DNA of 64,000 bases, from the NCBI GenBank assembly GCA_965207535.1, contig CBDBMR010000016.1, forward strand, positions 310,001-374,000, read 5' to 3'. The stretch comes from JAJDXO01 sp965207535 (GTDB taxonomy: Bacteria; Pseudomonadota; Alphaproteobacteria; Rhodospirillales; UBA2165). The notes under the pieces are model-generated. The model did not search any database. It had not been told where the DNA came from and was given only the letters and a program-made list of their open reading frames with translations. Below are positions 16,829 to 24,893 of the stretch, piece after piece (positions within the stretch are counted from its first letter, which is position 1; every line of letters starts with the position of its first letter). Position numbers and translations under genes: made by a program.

Positions 16829-18970
16829 TTGGACGCAGCGCCCGCCCCATCCGAGATCATTCACACCTGTCCCATGCATCCGGAGGTACGCAATCCGGGG
16901 CCGGGTACATGCCCCGACTGCGGCATGGGGCTGGAACCTGAAAATCCGGCGGAAGCCGTTTTCCTGGAAAATCCCGAACTCACCGACATGACCAAGCGGA
17001 TGTGGGTGGGCGCATTGTTCGGCATCCCCGTGCTGGTTTTGGCCATGGGGCACCTGATTCCCGGGAATCCGGTCGAGAAAGCGGTTCCCGCCAATATCTC
17101 GGCGTGGATCCAGTTCGGGCTGGCCACGCCCGTGGTGTTGTGGGCCGGCGCGCCGTTCTTCGAACGGTTCTGGCAATCCTTCCGCACCTGGAAGCTCAAT
17201 ATGTTCAGCCTCATCGGGCTGGGCGTGGGCACCGCCTACATTTACAGCGTCGCCGCACTGTTGTTCCCGAACATTTTTCCCACTGCCTTCCGAGGCCACG
17301 GCGGCGCGGTACCGGTTTACTTCGAGGCCGCGGCCGCGATTACCGTCCTGGTTGCCGTGGGGCAGGTGCTGGAGCTTCGCGCCCGGGACCGCACCGGAGA
17401 GGCCATCCGGTCGCTTTTGAGCCTGGAGCCGGCGACCGCGCTCAAAGTCACCCCCGACGGGGACCGCGAGGTGTCGCTGGCCGAAATCGCCCGAGGCGAT
17501 TCCCTTCGGGTTCGCCCCGGAGATACGATTCCCGTCGATGGCCGTATCCTCGATGGCCGTTCGGATGTCGACGAGTCCATGATCACCGGAGAGCCTCTGC
17601 CGGTCGTCAAGGCGGAGAACGACCCCGTGATCGGCGGTACCACGAATCTATCCGGGAGCTTCGTCATGTCCGCCGACCGGGTTGGCCGGGAGACCATGCT
17701 GTCCACGCTGGTCCAGATGGTGGCCGACGCTCAGCGAAGCCGGGCGCCCATCCAAAGGCTTGCCGATGTCGCCGCCGGGTATTTCGTCCCTGCGGTGGTT
17801 TTGGTGGCGGCCGCGACGTTCGCCGTCTGGGCGGCGGTGGGGCCGGAACCGCGGTTCACCTTTGCGCTTCTCAATGCCGTCGCCGTCCTGATCATTGCGT
17901 GTCCCTGTGCGCTCGGGCTGGCGACGCCCATGTCGATCATGGTCGCCATGGGCCGGGGCGCGGGGGCCGGCGTGCTCGCCCGGGATGCCGAAGCTCTCGA
18001 AACCCTGGAACGGGTGGACACATTGGTTGTCGACAAAACGGGCACCCTGACCGTGGGCCGCCCGGTTTTGTCCAAGGTCCTTCCCATGGGCGGCGCGAGC
18101 GAGGAGGAGGCGCTCCGCCTGGCCGCTTCCCTTGAAGTCGGCAGCGCTCATCCCATCGCCCGGGCCATCCTGCAGTCCGCGCGGGAACGGGGCCTGACCC
18201 CGGTCGAAGCCGCGGAATTCAAGTCTCTGGACGGGCTGGGTGTCAGCGGCGCCATTGACGGCCATGTCATGTTCCTCGGGGGGCCATCGCTCATGGCGGA
18301 ACGGGGCATCGGGATAGACCATCTTCGGGATATGGCGGAAAAGTCGTCCGCCTCGGGCGGCACCGTGATCTATATGGCCCGGGATACGGAGCTGCTTGCG
18401 CTTTTCGTAGTCGCCGACCCGGTCAAGGAAAGTACCCGCGAAGCCGTTCCGTTGCTTAAACGGGCGGGGATTGAAATCATCATGGCCACCGGCGATGCGG
18501 CCGGCACGGCGCAGGCCGTTGGGTCGGAACTCGGCGTCGAGCGAATCCACGCGGGCATTCTCCCGCAGGGGAAAGCGGCCCTGATCAACGATCTGAAGGC
18601 GGCCGGCAAGGTGGTCGCCATGGCGGGCGACGGGATCAACGATGCCCCGGCCCTGGCGCTGGCGGATGTAGGTATCGCCATGGGCGACGGCTCCGACATT
18701 GCCGTGGAAAGCGCCGGCCTGACCCTGGTGAAAGGCGATCTCCGCGGTATCGTCCGGGCTCGGAACCTCAGTGTGGCGACCATGCGCAACATTCGCCAGA
18801 ACCTGGGTTTTGCGTTTGTTTACAACATTTTGGGCTTGCCGTTGGCGGCGGGAATACTGTTCCCGTGGTTTGGGCTGTTGCTGAGCCCGATCTTCGCCAG
18901 TGTCGCCATGAGCCTAAGCTCGGTCTCGGTGATTGCCAATGCGCTGCGGTTGCGCCGGGCCCGGCTTTGA
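16829..18970 (+). CDS. copA: Copper-translocating P-type ATPase
   Basis: A P1B-type ATPase that exports Cu(I) across the inner membrane. The 713-residue protein starts at TTG with a GAAGGTGG ribosome-binding site seven bases upstream; an in-frame stop lies just upstream. In place of a CxxC ferredoxin-like domain, the N-terminus has a short heavy-metal-binding module (residues 11-38, HTCPMHPEV and CPDCGMGLEPE). The core then has the phosphatase motif TGEP (253-256), the transmembrane metal site CPC (358-360), the phosphorylation motif DKTGT (Asp402), the HP motif in AHPIARAI, and the hinge GDGINDAPALALAD. The CPC site and the CueR context indicate copper rather than zinc. It is probably acquired, since it splits trpE from trpG. 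Confidence 0.94.
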   Translation: MDAAPAPSEIIHTCPMHPEVRNPGPGTCPDCGMGLEPENPAEAVFLENPELTDMTKRMWVGALFGIPVLVLAMGHLIPGNPVEKAVPANISAWIQFGLATPVVLWAGAPFFERFWQSFRTWKLNMFSLIGLGVGTAYIYSVAALLFPNIFPTAFRGHGGAVPVYFEAAAAITVLVAVGQVLELRARDRTGEAIRSLLSLEPATALKVTPDGDREVSLAEIARGDSLRVRPGDTIPVDGRILDGRSDVDESMITGEPLPVVKAENDPVIGGTTNLSGSFVMSADRVGRETMLSTLVQMVADAQRSRAPIQRLADVAAGYFVPAVVLVAAATFAVWAAVGPEPRFTFALLNAVAVLIIACPCALGLATPMSIMVAMGRGAGAGVLARDAEALETLERVDTLVVDKTGTLTVGRPVLSKVLPMGGASEEEALRLAASLEVGSAHPIARAILQSARERGLTPVEAAEFKSLDGLGVSGAIDGHVMFLGGPSLMAERGIGIDHLRDMAEKSSASGGTVIYMARDTELLALFVVADPVKESTREAVPLLKRAGIEIIMATGDAAGTAQAVGSELGVERIHAGILPQGKAALINDLKAAGKVVAMAGDGINDAPALALADVGIAMGDGSDIAVESAGLTLVKGDLRGIVRARNLSVATMRNIRQNLGFAFVYNILGLPLAAGILFPWFGLLLSPIFASVAMSLSSVSVIANALRLRRARL

Positions 18971-19014
18971 TCGCAATCTAACTTCGGATGCAGGCAACTC
19001 GTTGGAGGATCGAG

Positions 19015-19407
19015 ATGAATATCAGCGAAGTGGCCGACAAATCGGGAATCGCGGCAAAGACCATCCGCTACTACGAAAGCATCGGGCTTGGCCCGGCACC
19101 GCGGCGCGCCGAGAACGGGTATCGGGAATACTCGCCGGACGACCTCGAGACTCTGAGATTTATCCACCGGGCCCGGGATTTGGGATTCTCCATTCGCGAT
19201 GTCGGCGACCTGTTGGATCTTTGGCGGGACCGCAATCGGGCGAGCGCCGAGGTAAAGGCATTGACCGAACGCCATATCGCCGAGATCGAACAGCGGATCA
19301 CTCATCTCCAGTCCATGCGGCAAACCCTTCGGAACCTGGCCGAGAAATGCCAAGGGGACGACCGGCCCGACTGCCCGATCATCGACGGCCTCTCGACCAA
19401 AAGCTAG
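19015..19407 (+). CDS. cueR: CueR-like MerR-family Cu(I)-responsive regulator
   Basis: A MerR-family activator, 130 residues from an ATG preceded by a GGAGG ribosome-binding site. The N-terminal winged helix starts ISEVADKSGIAAKTIRYYES. A long dimerisation helix follows (about residues 75-110). The C-terminal metal loop has Cys112 and Cys120 separated by seven residues (CQGDDRPDC), the spacing and numbering of the E. coli CueR Cu(I) site. This argues for a monovalent-metal sensor rather than ZntR or SoxR. It lies 44 bases after copA and presumably acts on the 19-bp-spacer promoter upstream of copA. Confidence 0.93.
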   Translation: MNISEVADKSGIAAKTIRYYESIGLGPAPRRAENGYREYSPDDLETLRFIHRARDLGFSIRDVGDLLDLWRDRNRASAEVKALTERHIAEIEQRITHLQSMRQTLRNLAEKCQGDDRPDCPIIDGLSTKS

Positions 19408-19454
19408 TTCGTGATCCGTCGACGGGAACCGCCTACGGTTCGGTCCGAATTTGC

Positions 19455-20411
19455 TCAAGCGGGCCGGAAACTGAAGTTTACCGCTTTGCCCTCCACGTCC
19501 GTACCCGAGCCGGATCCATTGCCTCTTGTCGGGCTGGTGAAGAATCCTGAAGCCTTGAGGCCGTTGGTGCACAACAGATTCCAGGTGCCGGTCGGCACTT
19601 GGGCCGATCCGTACGCGCCGGTATTCACTTGCCATCGGCCTGTGCAAGTTCCGGCGCGGTTGGGCAGCGATACCGCGATCCGCCCGTTCCGGCCTTCGGT
19701 ATTGGTGGCCGACATGCGGCCACTCAGGCCGTCAAAGCGGCCCGTCCAGTCGATGCTGACAATGAAGTTGCTGACCGGAGAATTCGCACGTTGCCGCTCA
19801 ACCGCCGCCGCGACCGCGGGAGGCACATGGTGTCCCTTCACCCCGATCGAGTTCATGATGGCGTCGACCTTGGAACTCGGCAGCGTATCGGCCCCGATAC
19901 CGCAATAGAATCCTTGGAGCAGTTCGGACCCCTGCGTGGTGCTGAATGTCGCCGCACCGAAGTACTGCACGAACCCAAAGCATGCGCTATTGCCGACGGC
20001 AAAATGCTGAATGCTGGCCACGCCAAACTTGTTCCGGGCCGTTCCGGTCAACCCCAAAGCCGGTTTGCCCCTCTTGCCGAATTTGAGACCGGTCACGTAG
20101 CGCTTGGCAACGTCGCTGGGGGTACTGGTAAATTGATACCCGGGTCCCGCCGAGTGATAATAGACGAAGAAGAATGGTCTCTGGCCGCCGCCTGACGGTC
20201 GCCAGTTGCCGCGATAGATGTTGGCGCCGGTATTTCTGGGATCGAAGCGGCGGAAATGCCGCGCCTGCATAGACAGGCCGTCCGGGTGCGCGAATAACAA
20301 CGGACTCTCGCTCGCGGAGATGTTCTCCTGGCCGGTCTTGGGGGCCGTCACGCAGCCCGCGAGTACGGCAACCAGCGCGCCGGTCCCGATCCGGGTTAAT
20401 CCCATTCCCAT
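19455..20411 (-). CDS. Predicted lipoprotein of unknown function
   Basis: A 318-residue predicted lipoprotein: a short hydrophobic leader ends in the lipobox LAGC (Cys20). I do not recognise the family. The N-terminal half (about residues 35-180) has alternating aromatic and hydrophobic patterns (FFFVYYHSAG, FGFVQYFGAATF) and two cysteines that could pair (NSACFG, GFYCGIG). The C-terminal third looks like a beta-rich domain with regularly spaced Gly/Thr and Cys (GTCTGRWQV, GTWNLLCTNG). It ends in a Gly/Ser-rich turn and strand (GNGSGSGTDVEG). It follows the metzincin-like lipoprotein gene by 14 bases on the same strand, so the two are probably one transcript. Function unknown. Confidence 0.8.
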   Translation of the reverse strand: MGMGLTRIGTGALVAVLAGCVTAPKTGQENISASESPLLFAHPDGLSMQARHFRRFDPRNTGANIYRGNWRPSGGGQRPFFFVYYHSAGPGYQFTSTPSDVAKRYVTGLKFGKRGKPALGLTGTARNKFGVASIQHFAVGNSACFGFVQYFGAATFSTTQGSELLQGFYCGIGADTLPSSKVDAIMNSIGVKGHHVPPAVAAAVERQRANSPVSNFIVSIDWTGRFDGLSGRMSATNTEGRNGRIAVSLPNRAGTCTGRWQVNTGAYGSAQVPTGTWNLLCTNGLKASGFFTSPTRGNGSGSGTDVEGKAVNFSFRPA

Positions 20412-20425
20412 CCTTCAAGCTCCTA

Positions 20426-21115
20426 TTATTGCGATGTTTGAACGGCGCGCCGCGCCAAATGAAGCGAATCCTGCCGGGTCATGCCCGACTCGAAAGTCTT
20501 GCTGTACATGGTCCGGAGAACCATCAAGTCCCAGGCGGTGGGGCTGTCTGCATCGGAACCGTAATTCATCACCGACGGCACCAACGTCGTATGTGCGAGA
20601 CCAAAGCCGTGCAGCACCTCGTGATAGATGCAACGTTGCAGCCGCTTCGCGTTTTTCATCGCGATACGGACATGGACGCGCTTGATCCTGCCGTCGCCAT
20701 AGCGGTTCACCCAGGCGGCGCAGGCCGCAAATTCCGACTTGTTGATGATCAGGTTTTCCTGATCCAGAAAACTGAATCGAAAGTTCCCCTTGCGCCGGCT
20801 GTCGTCCGATTCGACGTAATTGATTTCGGTTCCGGCAACGGCTCCCAGTTCGGCCATGATTCGCCGGACTTGGGCGTACTCCTTGCCCGTCGAAGAAACA
20901 CCGTCGACGGTAACCCAGACCGGTTCCTCCCAACGGGAGAGGCGGCCCTTCTCGTAGTCGGTCTCGAGCATGAGCTGGAACGAATTGGGGTGAGCACCCG
21001 CGGTGCCACGGTACGCCAGCTGATCAAAAACCCTGACGGCTAAATCGGGATCGCTGCCTGCGGTCTGACACGCGGTCAATGGCAACACGGCCAGCAACAG
21101 CAAGCGTCTGAGCAT
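20426..21115 (-). CDS. Lipoprotein with metzincin-like HExxHxxGxxH motif (DUF2927-like)
   Basis: A 229-residue lipoprotein with the lipobox LTAC (Cys16). A zinc-protease signature is complete: HEVLHGFGLAH gives His165, Glu166, His169 and His175. A Met-turn candidate, SVMNYG (Met183), follows eight residues later, as in metzincins. The C-terminal stretch (DLMVLRTMYSKTFESGMTRQ) resembles the end of DUF2927 proteins of alphaproteobacteria; I name that family from memory and am only moderately sure of it. Proteolytic activity is inferred, not shown. It is the first gene of a two-lipoprotein transcript with a plausible sigma70 promoter upstream. Confidence 0.75.
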   Translation of the reverse strand: MLRRLLLLAVLPLTACQTAGSDPDLAVRVFDQLAYRGTAGAHPNSFQLMLETDYEKGRLSRWEEPVWVTVDGVSSTGKEYAQVRRIMAELGAVAGTEINYVESDDSRRKGNFRFSFLDQENLIINKSEFAACAAWVNRYGDGRIKRVHVRIAMKNAKRLQRCIYHEVLHGFGLAHTTLVPSVMNYGSDADSPTAWDLMVLRTMYSKTFESGMTRQDSLHLARRAVQTSQ

Positions 21116-21162
21116 TACAAGTTCTCTCCCTATGAGCGCCGGTCCGATACCGGCACGTGTTC

Positions 21163-21191
21163 ATGTTAGGGAACCAAAAAACGGTTGTCAG
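21163..21191 (-). promoter_or_regulatory. Candidate sigma70 promoter for the lipoprotein pair
   Basis: On the minus strand CTGACA and TAACAT are spaced by 17 bp, with five and four matches to the -35 and -10 consensus. The -10 ends about 47 bases before the ATG of the metzincin-like lipoprotein gene. The stretch between is otherwise non-coding. Confidence 0.45.
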
Positions 21192-21246
21192 GTTGAATAA
21201 TTTGGAAACCCTGGATTTGAGGAAGGTTTAGCCTGGTTTGGGCCTT

Positions 21247-21263
21247 GCGGCCAAGTTGGCCGC
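21247..21263 (-). terminator. Possible hairpin terminator downstream of trpE
   Basis: GCGGCCAA and TTGGCCGC flank a single base, giving a GC-rich stem just after the trpE stop. There is no clear U-run, so it may be a weak or Rho-assisted terminator, or only an mRNA end-stabilising hairpin. Confidence 0.35.
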
Positions 21264-21269
21264 CGCCGA

Positions 21270-22820
21270 CTAAAACGATCGGTTGCCCGCTCTTCCGCCG
21301 GCGAAGCGGACAGCTTCCTCGGCCGCCCGGATCAGCGCACGGGCCTTGTTCCGGCTTTCCTCGAATTCCGACCGGGGATCGGAATCGGCGACGATGCCGC
21401 CGCCCGCCTGGACGAACAAGGTTTCGTCCTTCAGCACGGCCGTCCTGAGCGCAATGCAGGTATCCATGTCGCCGTTGGCGCCGAAATAGCCGATGCAGCC
21501 GGCATAGATGCCGCGGCGGGACGGTTCCAGTTCGTCGATGATCTCCATGGCCCGCACCTTCGGTGCGCCGGAAACCGTGCCGGCGGGAAAACCGGAGAGC
21601 AGGGCGTCGATTTCGTCGTGCTCTTCGGCCAATTCGCCTTCGACATTGGAAACGATGTGCATGACGTGGGAGTAGAGCTCAATGATCATCCGGTCGGTGA
21701 CACCGACGGTACCCACTTGGGCCACCCGGCCCACATCGTTGCGCCCAAGATCGAGCAGCATCAGATGCTCGGCCAGTTCCTTGGGGTCGGCGAGCAGGTC
21801 GTCCGCCAATGCCTTGTCGGCGGCGGCAGTGTCTCCCCGCGGCCGCGTGCCGGCGATGGGCCGGATGGTGACCCGGCCGTCACGGAGGCGCACCAAAAGC
21901 TCCGGGCTGGACCCGACGATCGCGAACTCATCGAAGTCGAGGATGAACAGAAACGGTGACGGGTTGATCCGCCTGAGCGCCCGGTAGAGCGATAGGGGCG
22001 GCAGGAAAAACGGCACCGAAAACCGCTGTGACAACACCACCTGAAAGATGTCGCCGGCCCGTATGTATTCTTTGGCTTGTTCCACCATCCGATGAAAATC
22101 GGCGGGCTCCATGTTCGAGTTGGGCTCGCCGACAACCGGCAGGCTATCGTCGATTTCACGGGGATCGAAACCGTTCCAGGGCAGGGGCCCTTCGAAATCC
22201 CCGACCACCCGCTCCAGACGCGCGCGGGCCGCGTCATAGGCGGCTTCGGCGGTGGCCGCGCTATCCGCCCATATGGGGGTGACCACGGAAACCGTATCGT
22301 CGACGGCGTCGAATATGGCGATCACCGTCGGACGGACGAATTGCCCGTCCGGCACGTCGATATGGGCCGGGTTCTCGTCCGGAATGGATTCGGCCAGGCG
22401 TACGGCGTCGTAGCCGAGATAGCCGAAGAGACCGGCGGCCATCGGCGGCATGCCCTCGGGCAAGTCTATACGGGATTCGGCGAGCAGCGAGCGGAACGAA
22501 GCCAAAGTTCCGTTCTCCGCGGCGACGGGACAGGGCCCGAACGCGCCCGCGTCATCAAGGACCTGGCGATTGATTTCCGCCATATTCCCCCGGCAGCGCC
22601 AGATCAGATCCGGACGCAGACCGACGAAGGAATAGCGGCCGCGAATGGCCCCGCCCTCGACGGATTCGAGCAGAAAGCTGTTGGGCTGACCTTGCGCCAA
22701 CTTGATCATCGCCGAGACCGGCGTTTCGAGATCGGCAATCAGCCGGGTCGAGACGACCTGCGCTTGGCCCCGGCCGAACGTCTCCGCAAACGTCGAGAAA
22801 TCGGGCGTGAATTCGATCAC
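21270..22820 (-). CDS. trpE: Anthranilate synthase component I
   Basis: TrpE makes anthranilate from chorismate using ammonia delivered by TrpG. The 516-residue protein has the N-terminal regulatory region with LLESVEGG (tryptophan-feedback region) and the chorismate-binding domain. The latter shows PSPFLFILDF, IRPIAGTRPRGDT, LLDLGRNDVGRVA, FPAGTVSGAPKVRAMEII and GCIGYFGANGDMDTCIALRT. It starts with an ATG that overlaps the ppiD stop by four bases, so it is translated from the ppiD transcript. The usual neighbour trpG is separated by copA, cueR and two lipoprotein genes. Confidence 0.96.
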   Translation of the reverse strand: MIEFTPDFSTFAETFGRGQAQVVSTRLIADLETPVSAMIKLAQGQPNSFLLESVEGGAIRGRYSFVGLRPDLIWRCRGNMAEINRQVLDDAGAFGPCPVAAENGTLASFRSLLAESRIDLPEGMPPMAAGLFGYLGYDAVRLAESIPDENPAHIDVPDGQFVRPTVIAIFDAVDDTVSVVTPIWADSAATAEAAYDAARARLERVVGDFEGPLPWNGFDPREIDDSLPVVGEPNSNMEPADFHRMVEQAKEYIRAGDIFQVVLSQRFSVPFFLPPLSLYRALRRINPSPFLFILDFDEFAIVGSSPELLVRLRDGRVTIRPIAGTRPRGDTAAADKALADDLLADPKELAEHLMLLDLGRNDVGRVAQVGTVGVTDRMIIELYSHVMHIVSNVEGELAEEHDEIDALLSGFPAGTVSGAPKVRAMEIIDELEPSRRGIYAGCIGYFGANGDMDTCIALRTAVLKDETLFVQAGGGIVADSDPRSEFEESRNKARALIRAAEEAVRFAGGRAGNRSF

Positions 22821-24715
22821 TGCTGATAGGATTGTTCGAGGCTGGCCCGATTGACCGTCACCCCGTGACGTTGACGGAGCGCCTGAGTGAATTGGGCGGT
22901 CAGATCGGCGCCGATATCACCGGCGATCTGGCCTCGGACGGCACTCAAGCCATCACGGTCGGCGGAGGGAACGGCGGCAACGACATCTTTCAAGCGGGCA
23001 ACGTAGTGCGCGCCGTCCCCCGCTGCCGTGACCACGCCACCCCGGTCGGTGCCGAACAGCTCGGTGATCAGTTTGCCGGGCAGGGGCTTCTCCAGGCCGT
23101 GCCCCGTGCGGAGAAACGGCTTGGTCTCCGAAATCCCGGCGCCGCCCAGGTTGCTCAATTCGCTTAGCGTGACACCGCTCTTGAGGCGGGCGACGAGATC
23201 TTCGGCCCGTTTTCGGGTCGCCTCGGCGCGCTCCGCGTTCTTCCAGGCCGCGGCGACGCGGCCGCGGATGCTGTCCAACGGCTGCAATGTGGGCGGCGTC
23301 ACACGGTCCACCCGGAGGATGAAATAGCCGTGGTTGCCGAGGTCGTTCAGGGCGCTCTCCTGACCCTGTTCGGTTTCGAACGCGGTCCGGAAGATCGGGC
23401 TTTGAAGGTTGATACCCTCCACCGGCCGGCCCCGGGCGTCGGTGCCCGCCGCGGACAGCGAGTCGATCTTGCGGACCTTGATATTCAATTGCCGCGCCGC
23501 CTCTTCGATGGTGGCCCCGCCGCCGAGGGTGTCTTCGAACCGGTTGGCCAGCCCGAACAATTCATCAACCGCCTTGTCTTCGGCGAGCGCGCGGCGAATC
23601 TCGTCGCGCACCTCGCTCAAGGGCTGGACCGTCGCCTCCCGAACCTCGCCGACGCGGACAATATGCCAACCCAAACCGGTCTTGATGGGCTGGCTGACAG
23701 CTCCCGTCCCCAGGACGAAGGCCGCCTCAGCCAATTCCGGCAGCGGCACCTGATCGCGGCTCAACAGCCCGAGATCGGTATCGGCAGGGCTCAACCCCGC
23801 GACCTCTTCGGCAACCTTGGCGAAATCCTCACCGAGGGAAAGTTTGGTGTAGGCGTCACGAGCCTTGGATTCGTCCTCCACGAGGATTTGCCGGAGCTCC
23901 CGCCGGGCCGGCGTCGAGTACCGGGCGATCTGAGCCTGGTATTCTTCCTCGATGGCCTCATCGGTTACGTCGATTTCGTCGAGAATATCCTCGGTCTTCA
24001 GCTCCGCCAGGGTCAGCGCGCGGTACTCCGGCGCGGTGAAACGGGCGGCGTTCCGCTGATGAAATTCCCGGAGTGCGGCCGAATCCGGCTCACCGACATT
24101 CCTGACCGCGGCGTTGTCCAACCGGATAACCTCGGCGACCCGCCGTTGGTTCCGGTAGCGGTACACTTGATTCACCATGGTCGAGGGCAGCGCCTCCCCG
24201 GCGTCGAGGCTGCTCAGGTATTGCTGCCGAAGGAGCGTGTTGCGCAGCAGGGCGACGTAGCCAGCCTCGGTAAAACCGTTGCTGCGGAGGGTCTGGTCAA
24301 AGGCGAGGCGGTCGAACGCTCCCTGCGGTGTCCGGAAGCGTTCGTCCGATTGGATGTTGGCGCGGACCACGTCGTCACTGATCAGTAGGCCGAGATCGTT
24401 CGCGCCGATGGTAAGAAGATCGCGCTGGACGATGTTTTCGAGGGCGGCGTCCAACAGTCCCATTTCCCGGGCCTGGGTCGCGTCTATTTCGGTGCCGAGG
24501 AGTTGGCGGAACCGCCGGATCTGCTGCGAGACCTCGCGGCCCACTTCGTGCCGGGTGATGTCGTGGTCACCGACCGTGGCGACAATCTGGCTGGCGGCCT
24601 GCCGGGCGCCCGGAAGATGATCGCCGATACCCCAAATGCCGAAGCTGAGAATCAGAATACCGAACAGGATGTAGGTGGCGATTTTCAGGACTTTTTGCTT
24701 AAAAAGATTCAACAT
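22817..24715 (-). CDS. ppiD: PpiD/SurA-like peptidyl-prolyl cis-trans isomerase
   Basis: A membrane-anchored periplasmic foldase of the PpiD (SurA_N plus parvulin) type, helping newly exported proteins fold. From the ATG at MLNLFKQKVLK it has 632 residues; a longer frame would add 44 unlikely N-terminal residues. One transmembrane helix (YILFGILILSFGIWGI) anchors it with the bulk outside. The SurA_N-like helical region follows (about residues 40-190). A parvulin domain lies around residues 265-365 (ELRQILVEDESKARDAY, FAKVAEEVAGLSPADTDLG, GLGWHIVRV). The C-terminal third is a further helical domain. The gene is coupled to trpE by a 4-base overlap, a common alphaproteobacterial arrangement. Confidence 0.93.
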   Translation of the reverse strand: MLNLFKQKVLKIATYILFGILILSFGIWGIGDHLPGARQAASQIVATVGDHDITRHEVGREVSQQIRRFRQLLGTEIDATQAREMGLLDAALENIVQRDLLTIGANDLGLLISDDVVRANIQSDERFRTPQGAFDRLAFDQTLRSNGFTEAGYVALLRNTLLRQQYLSSLDAGEALPSTMVNQVYRYRNQRRVAEVIRLDNAAVRNVGEPDSAALREFHQRNAARFTAPEYRALTLAELKTEDILDEIDVTDEAIEEEYQAQIARYSTPARRELRQILVEDESKARDAYTKLSLGEDFAKVAEEVAGLSPADTDLGLLSRDQVPLPELAEAAFVLGTGAVSQPIKTGLGWHIVRVGEVREATVQPLSEVRDEIRRALAEDKAVDELFGLANRFEDTLGGGATIEEAARQLNIKVRKIDSLSAAGTDARGRPVEGINLQSPIFRTAFETEQGQESALNDLGNHGYFILRVDRVTPPTLQPLDSIRGRVAAAWKNAERAEATRKRAEDLVARLKSGVTLSELSNLGGAGISETKPFLRTGHGLEKPLPGKLITELFGTDRGGVVTAAGDGAHYVARLKDVVAAVPSADRDGLSAVRGQIAGDIGADLTAQFTQALRQRHGVTVNRASLEQSYQQ

Positions 24716-24893
24716 GACCCAGGTCCGCTGACGAGTTGAAACGATGGGGATTGTACCACCCCGCGCCGGAGCGGCGGCATCATAAGAGTGTGACCCCGGG
24801 CAATCAACGCCGGGCTCGGTCAATCGGCTTGCCCGGTTCCGGCACACCGGCTACCGTTATTTGACCTAAGGGCGTATCGGCGAACCGGGACGG

